Positions 31,231 to 42,846 of a DNA stretch of 64,000 nucleotides are shown here, one piece after another. The translations under genes and the position numbers were made by a program. The stretch is taken from the NCBI GenBank assembly GCA_030704615.1, contig CM060734.1:7750001-7814000 (forward strand), read 5' to 3'. The stretch comes from Takakia lepidozioides (Eukaryota > Streptophyta > Takakiopsida > Takakiales > Takakiaceae). Below the pieces are notes generated by a model. It did no database searches, was not told the origin of the DNA, and worked only from the letters and a program-made list of their open reading frames with translations. The stretch's first letter is position 1. The number at the start of each line of letters is the position of its first letter.

Positions 31231-32594
31231 CATGTTCTCTGCTGGTTTGCACCCTGAAACACGCCAGTCCCTTCTACCTCACAACCCTGCTACTGGCGTT
31301 CTAGCTAGTTCCTGGGATCTACGATATACAGGCGCATCTGTCTCCCCTCCATCAAAGAAGACAGCTGCTGCTACAAGAGACTACCTTCGAGGCCCCTCCA
31401 CACCCTCGCCACTGCAGCGTCACCCCGACAAGGCTCTATGGAGGTCAAGTTCATCATGGGAGTCCAAGAATGGCCGCAGCTGGCTGCAGGCTTGGGCATC
31501 TGGGCTCACCAGGAGCCTCACGTACCGAAGGGTAGCTAACATACAACCTGTTGATGACAGGCCGGGCCCTTTGGGATGATCTCACCCCCCAGCCAACATC
31601 GTCAGACGATTGCCCCCGACTATCACATGCACAATCGACTCTCAGGGAACTCTCTTAACCCCCCCCCCCATTTATACTCGTCTCTTTCTGTCCAATCTCC
31701 CCTTAGATCCCAATGGCTCACCACTAGAATCTGTCTCCCTACCAGGATGTACCGTGCTCAATTCCTCTCATACACTCGCCTTTGGCAATTACATTTCTTG
31801 CAGGCTCACTCTTTCAATTCTCAAGTACAGCTACCGATCACTGCCCGGGCCTCCCCACACAATGACGTGTACAAAGGGCCACACATCGAATCCTGCTGCA
31901 CGGCCGCTGATATGGGCCCTCAAGCCCACTTCTACATTTCACTACCTCAGGCAGCTCTTACTCACGCCGCCACTGTATACTACTTTTTGCAACTTATTAC
32001 CTGTATGTATCACTTACCTCTCAATCACAAGATTTTGTCCTCTCTTCCCACTCGCCCACAGTATACTAATCATGCCCCACTTGTTCTTGCCTCTCCTGTT
32101 AGCTTTCACAGGCAAACCACCCTCTGCTCAATCCTCTTCCATACAGTCAATCCTCCCATGCTTAATCTGGTACACTCATTAACACCCATTCCCAATCACC
32201 CGTACACACTACATCCCCTCACTCTCTCATGGTCTTCTCACTCCCTATATCACATTACACCATACCCTCCCATCCGCTCGGAATGTACTTCACCAATTAC
32301 ACGGGTAAGCCCTTACTATCCTCCTAAATCTTCTGCTAGAGTTCTCCTATCATATAACAATACACCACTCTTATCTCTCTACGCTATCAAAATGCACCAC
32401 TGCCCCGGTAGTCACTCTCGGTTGATTTTCTTTCGTGCAGTTACAGACTCAGCTCTCTTCCTCCAAGGCATGCCTAGCTTCTCAACGAAAGCACACGACA
32501 CACACTGGATACATGGACCTGCATCACATGCAGGCCTTTCCATACATGGACTTGTTTTCTTTATATGTAAATGTTCTCCTACACACATTTCATT

Positions 32595-32772
32595 CCCAGC
32601 TCCCTGAGCTGCTTATATCTTCACATCTTTTTCACCAGCTCCCCGAGCTGAGTCCATCTCTCTCCACTACTTCTCAGCTCCCCGAGCTGCACATCACTAC
32701 ATCACTACGTACAAATATGCCCAGCTCCTCGAGCTGTACACTACTCTACAAAAAAAAGCCAGCTCCCCGAGC
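32595..32772 (+). repeat. five hairpin motifs CAGCTCCCCGAGCTG
   Basis: The palindromic CAGCTC-NNN-GAGCTG occurs at about 32598, 32637, 32669, 32724 and 32759 (the last truncated), with a relative (CAGCTCCATTAGCTG) at about 33294 beyond the CACTA insert. Spacing is roughly 30-55 bp. Confidence 0.7.
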
Positions 32773-32775
32773 CTC

Positions 32776-33285
32776 TTGTTGATGAACTTAAGAAGCTATG
32801 GAGGGGGGTCCCGGCATTGGAAGCTTCACTTGACCCTGTGGCCGGACAATCTTTTCACATGAGAGACATCTTGCTTTGGACAATGCATGATTATCCAGGT
32901 ATATTATGTTCCCCATCAACAACCCGTGTACATTCACTTGTCAATGCCGGATAATATCGATGAGAATTGGGATTGATTGAAGTAGCGGCGACAGTCTTGT
33001 GCACCGTAGTGGGGTAGATGACATTATGGGCCATGCACATAACAACTTTTTATTTTTGCTAATGTGGCAGGATGTGTAGTACAGGACTAACTGTTTGCTC
33101 GGGGCTAAGCACCAAAGGGTACCATGCATGCTTGCATTGTGGCGATGATCTTGATGCATATAGCTCCCGCCATCTTCACAAGATGGTGTATCCCAACTAC
33201 CGCAAATTTTTTCCTATGAGCCATCGATGGAGAAGAAGAGAGAAACACTTGTTTGATGGCAAAGATGAAGTATGTCCTCCCAAAA
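32776..33285 (+). pseudogene. CACTA (En/Spm) TNP2-type transposase fragment with intron
   Basis: The first block, LVDELKKLWRGVPALEAS to LLWTMHDYPG (32776-32898), stops at CCAG|GTATAT. The second, from the acceptor GGCAG at 33070, reads CSGLSTKGYHACLHCGDD then PMSHRWRRREKHLFDGK. These match the transposase_21/TNP2 family, including the CxxC pair after KGYHAC. The second block is out of phase with the first, so it is decayed. Retention of the intron shows it came as DNA, not through an mRNA. Only a short internal part of the usual long transposase is present. Confidence 0.75.
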
Positions 33286-33369
33286 CAAAAAACAGCTCCA
33301 TTAGCTGCACACTACTATACACCAACATACCCAACCCCCCGCAATATTTAGTGCTGTATACGTATATAC

Positions 33370-34121
33370 CAGTGTTGGGCAGTTCTTGCCTTTGTGAAGG
33401 AACCTTCGGTTCCGGTTCCACAAATTTTTGAAGAGACGGTTCCGGATCCGGATCCGGTTATTTCTTATTAAGGCGGTTCCGGTCCGGTTCAGGTTCCGAC
33501 TTTTTAACATGGGGGCGGTTCCGGTTACCGGTTAGTTGCTGGAAAAAAAACACCGGTTCTTGGTTAGGTTCCGGTTCTTGTTTAAAAATATATTAAATTC
33601 TTTTAATTTTTTATTCTTCTGGAAAATTAGATGAACTGATCTGATTGGTCATACTGAGAATTTTCAACTAAAACCAGGGAATTTATTAGTAAAACAGAAG
33701 TAAATAAACTTATATGTTTTTTGTGATTGTCTTTTATGGTATATATAACTAGTTATATACGCATGGTCTCCATTAAAAACGAAAAACCAGAGATTTTATA
33801 AGTTGTCGTACGGTGTAACAAAGAACAACTAAAACAAACTAACTACATAAGGATCTTAATTCAAAATACAAAACAAATTAAACATGTGTAATTCTATGGT
33901 TACTTTTTATGGTGCAGCAAAAGCACAACTAAAAAAAACTACATAAATTTGGACCGGAACCGGAACCGCTTTGGAGCTGGAACCGCCGGTTCCGGTTCCC
34001 ACACAATCCCCAATGAGCGGGAGCGGTTCCGGTTCTGCACAGGCGGGTCCGGTTCCGGTCCGGTTCCACATAACCGGAACAGGCGGTTACCCGGGGCCAG
34101 GCGGGTAACCGCCCAACACTG
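33370..34121. mobile_element. hAT-type non-autonomous element (752 bp)
   Basis: Perfect 11-bp terminal inverted repeats CAGTGTTGGGC / GCCCAACACTG with a perfect 8-bp target duplication GTATATAC (33362-33369 and 34122-34129). Both ends carry many CCGGTTCCGGTT-type motifs, while the centre is AT-rich and noncoding. Clean ends suggest a recent insertion. It is the same family as 17804-18604. Confidence 0.95.
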
Positions 34122-35396
34122 GTATATACCCCACCTTCCAAGGCACACACACCCTCCCATCCCCACCCACCCGGTTCCCTACACTCTGCAATTTTCTTTT
34201 ACATACACACCCAACTGTCAAGAGATCACTACCCCTCTTTATTCATATGTATGACAACAACAATACTCAATGCGCAGAACTGCCGCAACAGTCACAAAAA
34301 ATGTCACCCTTACAAGACTGGGACCCCAACTACCTACCACCTATACATGAACAGTCATCTACTGCCCATGCCCATGCCCAACGTCCACACAACTATACCA
34401 CATGCCCCCAACCTGCTGCTCGCATCACACAAATTGGAACCACAACTCATTCTTGAAATGCCCCCATCCCAAATCCTACCTCCATCACATATCCTGGCAT
34501 GACACCCCCACAACCTGCACCCCCAAAACGCCAATTAAAATCTGCAAAACACCCCAACCCACTTAATCTGTGGTCATCTATCATCATATCCCCCAACCCC
34601 ATGCAGACCACAACTAACCCCCCCACCCCACCCATAACTACATCCTATATTTCCAACACAGTCTACCACAGTCACTGGACCCCCCAACCCACCACAGATA
34701 GTAAATGACAGGCATATCTACTCCTTAACTCGCACACATTCCCTCACACCATACACCCCGTATATCTCAATACAGTAAAGCATCACTGCTACGCATTACA
34801 CTCACAGCAGCCACTACATTACACCTCCCAGGATAAGCACATCATATGGACTGGCATTATAACACCTGACCACCCTAGAAAGCAGCACTGGCCCATGATT
34901 CTGGCCAAAAGACACTTACTCTTTAATACGCCCTTCACCACCTGAACTAAACAGCTTTTTGCACCCTATCAAAAAAGTCCACATTTCCTCCTCCCCTTAC
35001 CACCCCACCCCCCTTTCATCTTATTTCCCTGGCTCACAGGACCAACTCGAGGCGCCTGATAGCCCTTGCTCTTGAATCTCCATTATCACCACACTGCCCC
35101 ATTACACCTCGCCACCCTCCAAATCCGCCCAGCCGCCATCCCTACACAAACAAATAACGGCCATCATTAAAACGATACCCAGCAGCTGCCAACGCTCACC
35201 CAAACACCACCCCGCCCCCGCCACCTCCAGACGACCACAAACACTTCATATCGCAGTTCACATACCTCACGCGCGCACGTCTCTCCAGTGTTGCCGTCGC
35301 CTCTGCTGTAGTCACTCACTCACCCACTACTCCCTCCCACCACGCACTAGCCCACTCCACCCCCCCACACCCTCTGCATTCCCCATCAATATTTGT

Positions 35397-37709
35397 ATGT
35401 CTACTTCCAAAGCTGGAGGAATTCAAAAGCGAACAGGTAGCATACAAAAACAACCCCGGTCCAAAACCAGTATAACCACCCGCAGTCGAAAGTCCAGCGA
35501 CCATCCACCCTCCACCATCAAACCCATCATGGCGACCCATCAATCTGAAGGCGATGAGGATATGGAGCAGCTCCCTGAAGGTGCGACTGACGTCAGCGAC
35601 ATGCACTCATCCGACGCACTCTTCTTCGCGGCAGAGCGAGCTTACCAGACCAGCTCTACGCAGAGCCCGGCAAAGCCAGCTAACCAAATTGCAAATGGCA
35701 ACGCGATTGCTACACCCCTACCAACGGCCAGCACCCCCAAGCACCAACGGACTCCTCCGCCTACAACGCTCACATCGCCGGTGGACCTACTGATTCTCAA
35801 TCTAAGGACAAAGCGCCCTCCCGATGCACTCAATAGGGAAGCAGACATCAGCCACTCAGACCCCAAGAAATCCAAGGGCCAACACGCACAAGACCAACTC
35901 CAAGGCATGGACACATCAAGCCCACCCACCCACCCCCAATTCTGGGTGGGATACCAAGCACTCAAATACCAGGCAATGGAATCGCAACTCCCCACCATTG
36001 TCGAAGAACGGTCAGGCTTTGAACTCCAGAGTTTAGGCCTCAGCTTGCCCGAAATCGAAGAACTACAACATTGCCCGAAGGCTTACCCACACGTCCCGCA
36101 GCTATTCTTCCCAATAGTGAGGCCAGACGGACGTGACGGCCAATTCTACCCCCTTACACAGCTCCCAAAAGGTACTGCCATCGACCTTGTGTCTGGCCTT
36201 CCGGAGGCCCCCCCTCACATCCTCATCCGTTTTGATTCGGACATAGAGCCTGGTCCCTTGCGCAAGGAGCAAGCTCTCATGCGTGCCCGTAAAAGATTCG
36301 AGGTCATGAATATCCCGCTAGGGACCAGGCTGTACTCCCCAATCATAGCATTCTCCAAGCATGGCAGTTCAACGTGGAATGGCGTCATCAAAGTGGAGCT
36401 GCTCAACCCCGCCACTGATGGACTCGCCCTGTTGCAAGGTAATCGAGCATTCGTCCTCATTATGGCCTCCGGGATGCCTCTGCAAGGGAAAATCGAAAAG
36501 GCTCATGAACTGTCGGCAACACCAGACTACCTATCACTACACCTGGCGAGCGAGGTCCTTCTAGGTACGGTGGCCAACAAACTTACCATGCATCTAGCCA
36601 CTGAAACATACTCACAAGGAGACGAGTTCGAAATCTTGTACGTTGCCAAGACTGGACCCCACACCAAATTCTGCTTCATATATGTAGCCTCCTTGGACAC
36701 CAAGACACGGATGTTGGCTTACGGTGTGCGCATCAATCACATGCTCATCAAGCCTCAACTCCGAGTTAAACGGACCAGTATGATGGGCATTGCTGCAACC
36801 GCATAGGAAATGTCAGTTGAGAGAGATGCCCTCACATTGGTGGTTAAGAACCTCAACCCACTCCATTCACAAGCAACCACGGAAGACGCTGTCCGCCACA
36901 TGATGGGCAAAGACAACGTCGAGCAAATCCTTTTCAACAAAGTCGCCAAATCGGAGAAAACTCGACACAACGGTATGATCCTTATCATCTGCAAGAATCC
37001 CAGTGTCTACACCCAATGGTGTAACCGCCCACACGTTCTCATAATTGACAAGTACATCCGTTTTGAGCCACACACACGGAGCTTGAACGGATCCGAGCCA
37101 CCTGCTGCCGAAATTCTGGAGCGTCTATGGGTGGCCAATATCAACCAAGCATTGGCGGACACTATCAACTCTATCAATATCAAGCCTGACACAAAACTCC
37201 GAAACGGCCATGAATCCATGATGACAGAGATTGACAGAAAACTCGCCGCCCACGCCTTTTAAGTCAAAACCGACATCAAGGAAGACCTTGCTGCCATGGA
37301 ATCCAGAGTTGCCATCACAATGACAGCCCAACAGGAAACGCACCGAGCTTACCTGGTAACACTTCAAGACTCCATCACCAAGAACATGGTGGCCAATTTG
37401 GCCAGTTTCTATGACCACGCAAACAAGTATCTGGAGCAGCTACCTCTACCACCGGGTTTCTCCAGTCCGCAAGGAGGGAACAACATCCCCAGCCACATAA
37501 CGACTACCAAAGCTCCCGGGGCAGCGAGCATCATTGAGTTACCACCAATTCCCCCCCCCCCCGCCATGACTCGATGGGCGCACTCAAAGGCATGTCCCCG
37601 GCCCTGCTGCTTACGGCACCACCACAACACCCCCCACAACCCAACCACCCGCCCAGCACCCTTCCCGCCACGAATGTCTAAACCGGAAGAAGATGCACGC
37701 AGCACCTGA
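35397..37709 (+). pseudogene. LINE-B ORF1 with two in-frame stops
   Basis: One reading frame from MSTSKAGGIQKRTGSIQ continues through TAG (36804-36806) and TAA (37260-37262) to 37709, about 770 codons. The N-terminal third is Ser/Thr/Pro-rich and basic. The middle is a folded-looking domain (FWVGYQALKYQ..., LYSPIIAFSKHGSSTWNGVI). The segment after the first stop has an RRM-like start (LTLVVKNLNPLHSQATTEDA). The end is Pro-rich. LINE ORF1 proteins bind element RNA. Absence of frameshifts apart from two nonsense changes suggests modest age. Confidence 0.65.
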
Positions 37710-37803
37710 TCAAGTCCCTGCAACCAGGCCCCCCACGGGTCAGGCTCTATCATTCGGCATGTGATCGTTCTACTTTGTTTGTGGATTCTATCCCAAACCA
37801 ATT

Positions 37804-38379
37804 TTGAATTCTCCCTACCTCTTCAGCAATACAATGAATCCACTGCGACTAGCAGCTCACCCTTTATGCCCCACTCCATCACCTCCACACTACCTTACCA
37901 CACCACGTTACGAAACACCACCATCAATCGTCATGCTCATTACAACAGTCAAGCCCGTCTTGATACACTATCGCGGACCCTGCCAGAGCACTTGCGTGCC
38001 TCATGTGCCTTACCCCCTCCATACTCGTAAGGCCCCACATAATCGTCCATTTGTACCCCGCCTGCCCCACCCAACCAATGCCACCCACGTCAACATACCC
38101 CAACCTGGACACGTCCCCCTCTCAAATCAAATCAAATCTTCCCCCCATCATCCCCCTGTCATCCATAACCGACACCCCATCCACACGTCCGTGCATACAT
38201 CCATCCAACCCCCAATCCATAGCCACCTTATTCCCTACAACCGCGGCTCCTCCCAAACGCCCCTGCACAACGTCATCCAGGAGCAAACCCCCCTCCAAAG
38301 ATTTCATCCACACAGCCTACTGAAATGCGGACCTCATCCAACTCCCACACCCACCCCCAGAATAAGGCGGACGAAAAAA
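37804..38379 (+). other. LINE-B spacer between ORF1 and the maturase insert
   Basis: C-rich sequence with an open frame (37804-38550) that I regard as composition-driven. It ends at a poly-A run (about 38372-38390) where sequence character changes abruptly. Confidence 0.4.
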
Positions 38380-38835
38380 AAAAAAAAAAAATTTCCTCTC
38401 CTACTTTGTTCGCGAAGCGAATCGGCAAGAGAAAAAAAGCAACTCCCTGGCTGCCTTTATTTGCTTGACGAGGACGGTGAAAGGTGGGGGGCTGGGCCCT
38501 TTTTAAACGTAGTTGCTTGGAGGAGACCTGAGGGCGCAGCTTTGGATTGACTCTTGAGGGAGCTCCACCTACCAACGTAACCAATATACCCCTTGGGAAT
38601 GGAAGACGATATGGCATAACGCCAACTCCGAACATGACCGATGTTCCGTTTCGTCTATGCAAGCCCAGCCCTGGGGGGTCCCGGTCCGATCGCAACCCCG
38701 GTACCCGAAATAGTGGGATGGGGCAACTACTTCAAATACTCCGAATGCAGCAATGTATTCCGGAGACTAGACCATGACATCTTTCAAAAGATCCGAGCAT
38801 GGGTGTACCGACGGCACCCAACATGGCCTACATTA
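38380..38835 (+). pseudogene. group II intron maturase fragment (organelle-derived)
   Basis: From about 38690 one frame reads VPEIVGWGNYFKYSECSNVF then RRLDHDIFQKIRAWVYRRHP. This is the maturase-specific X domain (I.GW.NY..., F.LD..I...W..RRHP) of group II intron proteins. Upstream 38400-38640 has balanced composition unlike LINE-B and is probably part of the same organelle insert. The poly-A run at its left edge marks one junction. Mitochondrial origin is likelier than plastid matK by sequence feel, which is an inference. Confidence 0.65.
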
Positions 38836-39219
38836 TCATCCTCGCCCGAATTACCTATACCCCTGGATACCCTCTAACCTATCATCACACCCCGCCCACA
38901 GCCGACCCTGGCCTCACATCCACACAGGCCAGACGTACTATAGAACTAACTATGCATATGCTCTACTCCTCCACCCTCCCCCACACTACATTGCCACTAG
39001 TTCCACTATAACCCAAGACACTGCCTAGCAAGTCATATCCAAACATAATACACCACCTATGAACCACCCCACCGCCCATAAATACATAAACCTGTCCCCC
39101 ACAACCTCCCTCATAACACATTGTCCCCATGGCAGATATCGCCTGCAGCCGTTAGCATCCAAACACTCCCTCCCCCCACCAAATGAAACGCCCTACTCCC
39201 CCCAAATGACCTCTACCCA

Positions 39220-40020
39220 ACATGCACACTCACTCTGCATCACCACCTGGAACGTGGGTTCCTTAGCCACAAGCATTCAAAGCCTCATCCACCTTCTATC
39301 CGAATCTGTTTCCCCACATGTCATCCTCCTACAAGAAACTAAACTCAACACTAACACCCTCAATAGTTCATACTTGAACAAACTCCTTCCAACATATTAT
39401 ATGCTATACGACAACCCCCTCACTGCTACACAATGTCTTTCTCGCCGATCCGCCCCGTATCACCCCCCCCAGGGGGTGTCGCTCTTGGCATCCTCCGCAC
39501 ACACCACTCCTCTAGCACCACCACCAAAACCAATATACCTATCCCCTTACGCTCACACCTCCAAATTATCCAAATAAATTTGTCTGCCATCCCCCCCATC
39601 ACGCTTATCCACCTATACATGCCCTCACACCCCGATGACCTACCGCTGATCCCCGACATCCTACAAACCATTTCTGACACCGTCACCCAGCCAACAATAC
39701 AACAGCACAATATTATATTAGTTGGCGACTTTAACAGAGATATAGCACTCCTTGGTCACACTCATAATGGCGTACACATATCCCCCTCCCCCACGGACCG
39801 TACATGGGCAACATTCATCCAGCAACACCAATTCCAATACATCTTTGCTGACTACCACTACTCCAGACAAGGCGGACTCAATTACTCTTCCCTTAGCCTC
39901 CTAGACGGATTCTACCTTAATTCTCACAACAGCGTACCCTAACACCTACGCAGCCATATTCACATCAACAGCATCTGTAACTCCGACCACTACCCAGTAT
40001 CACTCACCTTCCCACCGTCC
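39220..40020 (+). pseudogene. LINE-B APE endonuclease
   Basis: Frame 1 gives ITTWNVGSLATSI and VILLQETKLNTNTL. A frame change at about 39430 leads to 39433-39942 with IQINLSAIPPITLIHLYMPS and IILVGDFNRDIALLG. A third piece gives SDHYPVSLTF near 39985. WN, QE, GDFN and SDH are the APE signature blocks in the right order. At least two frame breaks. Confidence 0.75.
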
Positions 40021-40292
40021 CTCATACCCTTCCGACCCATCCCGTCTATTCACACCCCACCCCCCCCAATCCCGGATATTGTCCCCACTACCACAACGTA
40101 ACATCGATATCTTCCAACGCCTCTTCCATATAGCCGCCACAACCCACATACTACAATTATCTAAAATCCTCTCCCATGACAACATAACACTACTCCCCGA
40201 AGACACCTGGATACAAGCTGAGTGCACACTTACCAATATTATGAACATAATAACCACATGCGTTCTCACCTCATGTTGCGCCCCCCCCAGAC

Positions 40293-41655
40293 GTGCCACA
40301 AACCCCCCGCTCTATACAAAATGGCGGCTATCTCACACGCACACAAAAATGTATATGGACTTCTCACCTCAACACCTACCACACAATCCGAGGGGCTCTT
40401 GCTACCATCCCCCAATCACTCACAACCCATCCTATTAACAACTGGAGATCCGACCCCCGCATTACCTGCCTTGCCACCCTCGCACCCTACCACACACTCC
40501 TACCCCCACCTATAGAACCCTCCGCCAAACCTAAATGGTGCGCAGCCCTATCCAAAATAGGTAGAGAAGCAAAGAAAGTTGCATACAACATTACCAAACA
40601 AAAAGCCACAGACAACCACAAAAAATTCGGTTCTTCCTTCAACCAACTACTGCATGATCACCCCAAAAAAGCACACAAAGTCATCTTCAACCCCTCACTT
40701 AACCCACCCATAGACTGCTTTTGCCATCGCCATGGCCATCTAATAACCGACCCCATGGCCATTAATCAAGAAATATGGGCCCAAGCCTCCTCATCCTACA
40801 CGCCCACCGTCTCAAACTGCCTACACCCAAACTTACACGCCCATACATGCATGTGTAAAATAAAACACTACCCATGGCATGACATAGATGGCTTCACACT
40901 AGAAAAACGAGGCTCTCCGATCGACCGCATTCTCGACTCCTTCACTATTGATATCTACGAAACATGTCTCAAAGCTCTATCCAAATCCAAAGCCCCAGGC
41001 CCTGACTTTATACCCAACGCCATCCTCCAATCACTCGACCCACACCTGCACCACCTCATCTTCACCTTCTTCCACCTATGCTATCAACTAAAACATATCC
41101 CGCACTCTTGGAAACACAGTCGCACCATACTGCTATTCAAAAAAGGTGACCCCACCGATCTCAATAATTATAGGCCCATTGCACTAGCCAATACCATATA
41201 CAAACTATTTACAAGTACACTAACTACAATGCTCTCTGCCTATGGGGAGCAACACCGCATCCTCAGTGACCCACAAGAAGGCTTCCGAGCCACAAAAAGC
41301 ACAACCAGGCAGATACAATACGTCATCTCCACATTAGAAGATGTCAAACTCACCAAACAAAACATCTACCTTCTCTACATAGACTTTAAAAATGCCTTTG
41401 GTTCCCTTGATCATGGCCGTCTCCTTGCCGTCGTGACTGACCTCGGCTACCCCACACACGCAATCTAGCTTATCGGCAATATCTACACAAATAGCACCAC
41501 GGAATATGCAGGAGCCTACTACGGCTCCACCCCCCCTATTCCAATTCTCCGCGGTACCATCCAAGGTGACACCCTCAGCCCCTACTTATTTATAATCTTC
41601 TTAGAACCCCTCCTTCGATGGCTTGCATGTGGGAATCTAGGATACCACTACAGAC
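40293..41655 (+). pseudogene. LINE-B reverse transcriptase, C-terminally truncated
   Basis: The open frame 40293-41468 carries KSKAPGPDFIPNAILQSL, RTILLFKKGDPTDLNNYRPI, FRATKSTTRQIQYVI and LYIDFKNAFGSLDH (motif A, Asp present). After TAG at 41466, IPILRGTIQGDTLSPYLF (motif B) follows in frame. Homology stops at about 41655 before any YADD box. Confidence 0.8.
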
Positions 41656-41660
41656 ATGTA

Positions 41661-41789
41661 CTGAAGCACCACTATGTTATTGCTTCATTCTTACTCAATT
41701 TCCGCGCATAGTATGAAATGCAGACAAGCAGTACGCCTACTACTTAACCGGTCACGGACCTGTCACGCTGCAGAAGAGTATGGACTTCA
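41661..41789. other. junction DNA after LINE-B
   Basis: About 130 bp with no recognised homology, between the broken RT and the SWIM fragment. Confidence 0.3.
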
Positions 41790-41872
41790 TCAGGTGATAG
41801 CGTGTCTTGGTGAATGTACTGGTCTCTTTTGGGGTCACAACACATCCTGCGCACAAAAATGTAGTACAAAGG
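41790..41872 (-). pseudogene. SWIM-protein fragment related to 55669-56244
   Basis: About 80 bp resemble 55722-55800 (TGGTCTCTTTTGGGGTCAC, CATCCTGCGCACAAAAATGT). On the - strand they would encode the segment just after the SWIM CKH (LYYIFLRMMYCDPKRDQ in the better copy). Confidence 0.6.
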
Positions 41873-41885
41873 CCGCAACGACGTC

Positions 41886-42390
41886 TTTGAGATTCGCAAA
41901 CGGGTAGAGATCAAGGAGGAATGGGTTTACATGTTGGCTGGTCTTGCACACAATGTACAGCCTCTCATAAGTGCACGAAAGTGGTGGGCGTTTGATTCCG
42001 TTAGTACGTGGTGGCGATGTCTGCCAGACTGCCCTGTGGATTATACCTTTGAAGTTTCTGACAAGGAATCGGCAATTATAGGAACTCAGCTTTTGGTTTG
42101 CGGACAGTACTCTAGAGGTTACATGGTATGGAGGTATGATCTAGAAATCAATGAATAGTCTTCAGCGCCAAGAATGATTCAAGATCGATGTCTTTGTAAG
42201 TTAGCAAATGCAGGAAAATATGCTTATATTGCTGGAGGATCTCACCAGTAGACGACTCTTAGAACAACGCTACAACTCGCTACTTCAAGCATGGGAACCT
42301 CTCCCCGATCTCAACATAGCATGGGAAAGGGAGCTAATGGGAAAACAAGGATAAATGTGAACTGCTGGATATTGGTTGATCAAGGGTAGC
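41886..42390 (+). pseudogene. F-box/kelch-repeat protein fragment
   Basis: The frame reads FEIRKRVEIKEEWVYMLAG, WWAFDSVSTWWRCLPDCP, SDKESAIIGTQLLVCGQ, VWRYDLEINE, then TAG where W is expected, then SSAPRMIQDRCL and GKYAYIAGGSH, and further on YNSLLQAWEPLPDLNIA. This is the order of kelch blades in plant F-box/kelch proteins of the SKIP11 / At1g74510 type, substrate receptors of SCF ubiquitin ligases. Nonsense and frame changes, no F-box, and no introns within this stretch. It abuts transposon SWIM sequence. Confidence 0.75.
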
Positions 42391-42640
42391 GATCCCCACG
42401 TCCCAAACGGATGAATGACATGGATGAGGAGCAACATTCATGAGGATTTAAAACGGCTCATGTATCAACTCAAGTTGGTCATGTCCCTGGATGGATGAAA
42501 GTTATAGATGGATGAAAATTATGAGGAAGAATGAAAATGGATGAAATCAGCGGATGAAACCATGGATGGATGAAATTATGGGCTGGATTTCTGGACGGAT
42601 GACAATGGATGGAGGAAAAACACGTGGTTCGATCTGGTCC
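42391..42640 (+). repeat. GGATGAA-rich degenerate repeat
   Basis: About ten scattered copies of GGATGAA/GGATGGATGA. The same short motif is frequent at 51.9-52.8, 54.15 and 58.1 kb. Confidence 0.6.
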
Positions 42641-42837
42641 GTTCAGGTGGAGGGTGCAGATCTGAAGGATTTTTTTTTTAAATTATATCTTATATTAATG
42701 AACACTCTAGGGAAAATTAATTAAAAAGTTTAACTAGGTGTCGGTGCTTAAATGCACCAGTGCTGATTTATTATTATTTTTGAGAAAGGGATGAATGAAA
42801 GTCGTCAAAACAAGTGAAGGATGTAGGGCAACGGACT

Positions 42838-42846
42838 GGTATAAAT
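42838..42846 (+). promoter_or_regulatory. possible LTR-type TATA box
   Basis: GGTATAAATCAGC is followed within 50-100 bp by a CT-rich leader (TCTCTCGCTCCCTCTC...). This arrangement is common in plant LTR promoters. No matching second LTR was found, so tentative. Confidence 0.35.

Larger units (their letters stand above)
31231..35396 (+). other. long C/A-rich 5' region of LINE-B
   Basis: It has long pyrimidine/A stretches and a 343-codon open frame (31576-32607) without recognisable domains. That frame is probably open by composition (few G, few TAG/TGA) rather than by selection. Nested insertions are listed separately. Confidence 0.4.
31231..41660 (+). mobile_element. C/A-rich LINE (LINE-B), 3'-truncated, with nested insertions
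   Basis: A G-poor, C/A-rich stretch containing, in order, a long 5' region, ORF1 (35397-37709), APE endonuclease (about 39220-40020) and RT (40293-41650). RT ends just after motif B (GTIQGDTLSPYLFIIFLEPL), so motif C, the thumb and the 3' end are missing. Three foreign pieces interrupt it: a CACTA transposase fragment (32776-33285), a hAT-type element (33370-34121) and a group II maturase fragment (about 38380-38835). The 5' boundary is uncertain. Base composition differs sharply from LINE-A. Confidence 0.7.

Noticed and set aside
31576-32607. 343-codon + strand frame
   Set aside because: No domain, and open mainly because the sequence has little G. Overlapping frames are similarly open.
38003-38323. 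Pro/Thr-rich frames between LINE-B ORF1 and the maturase insert
   Set aside because: Composition-driven, with several frames open at once and no domain.
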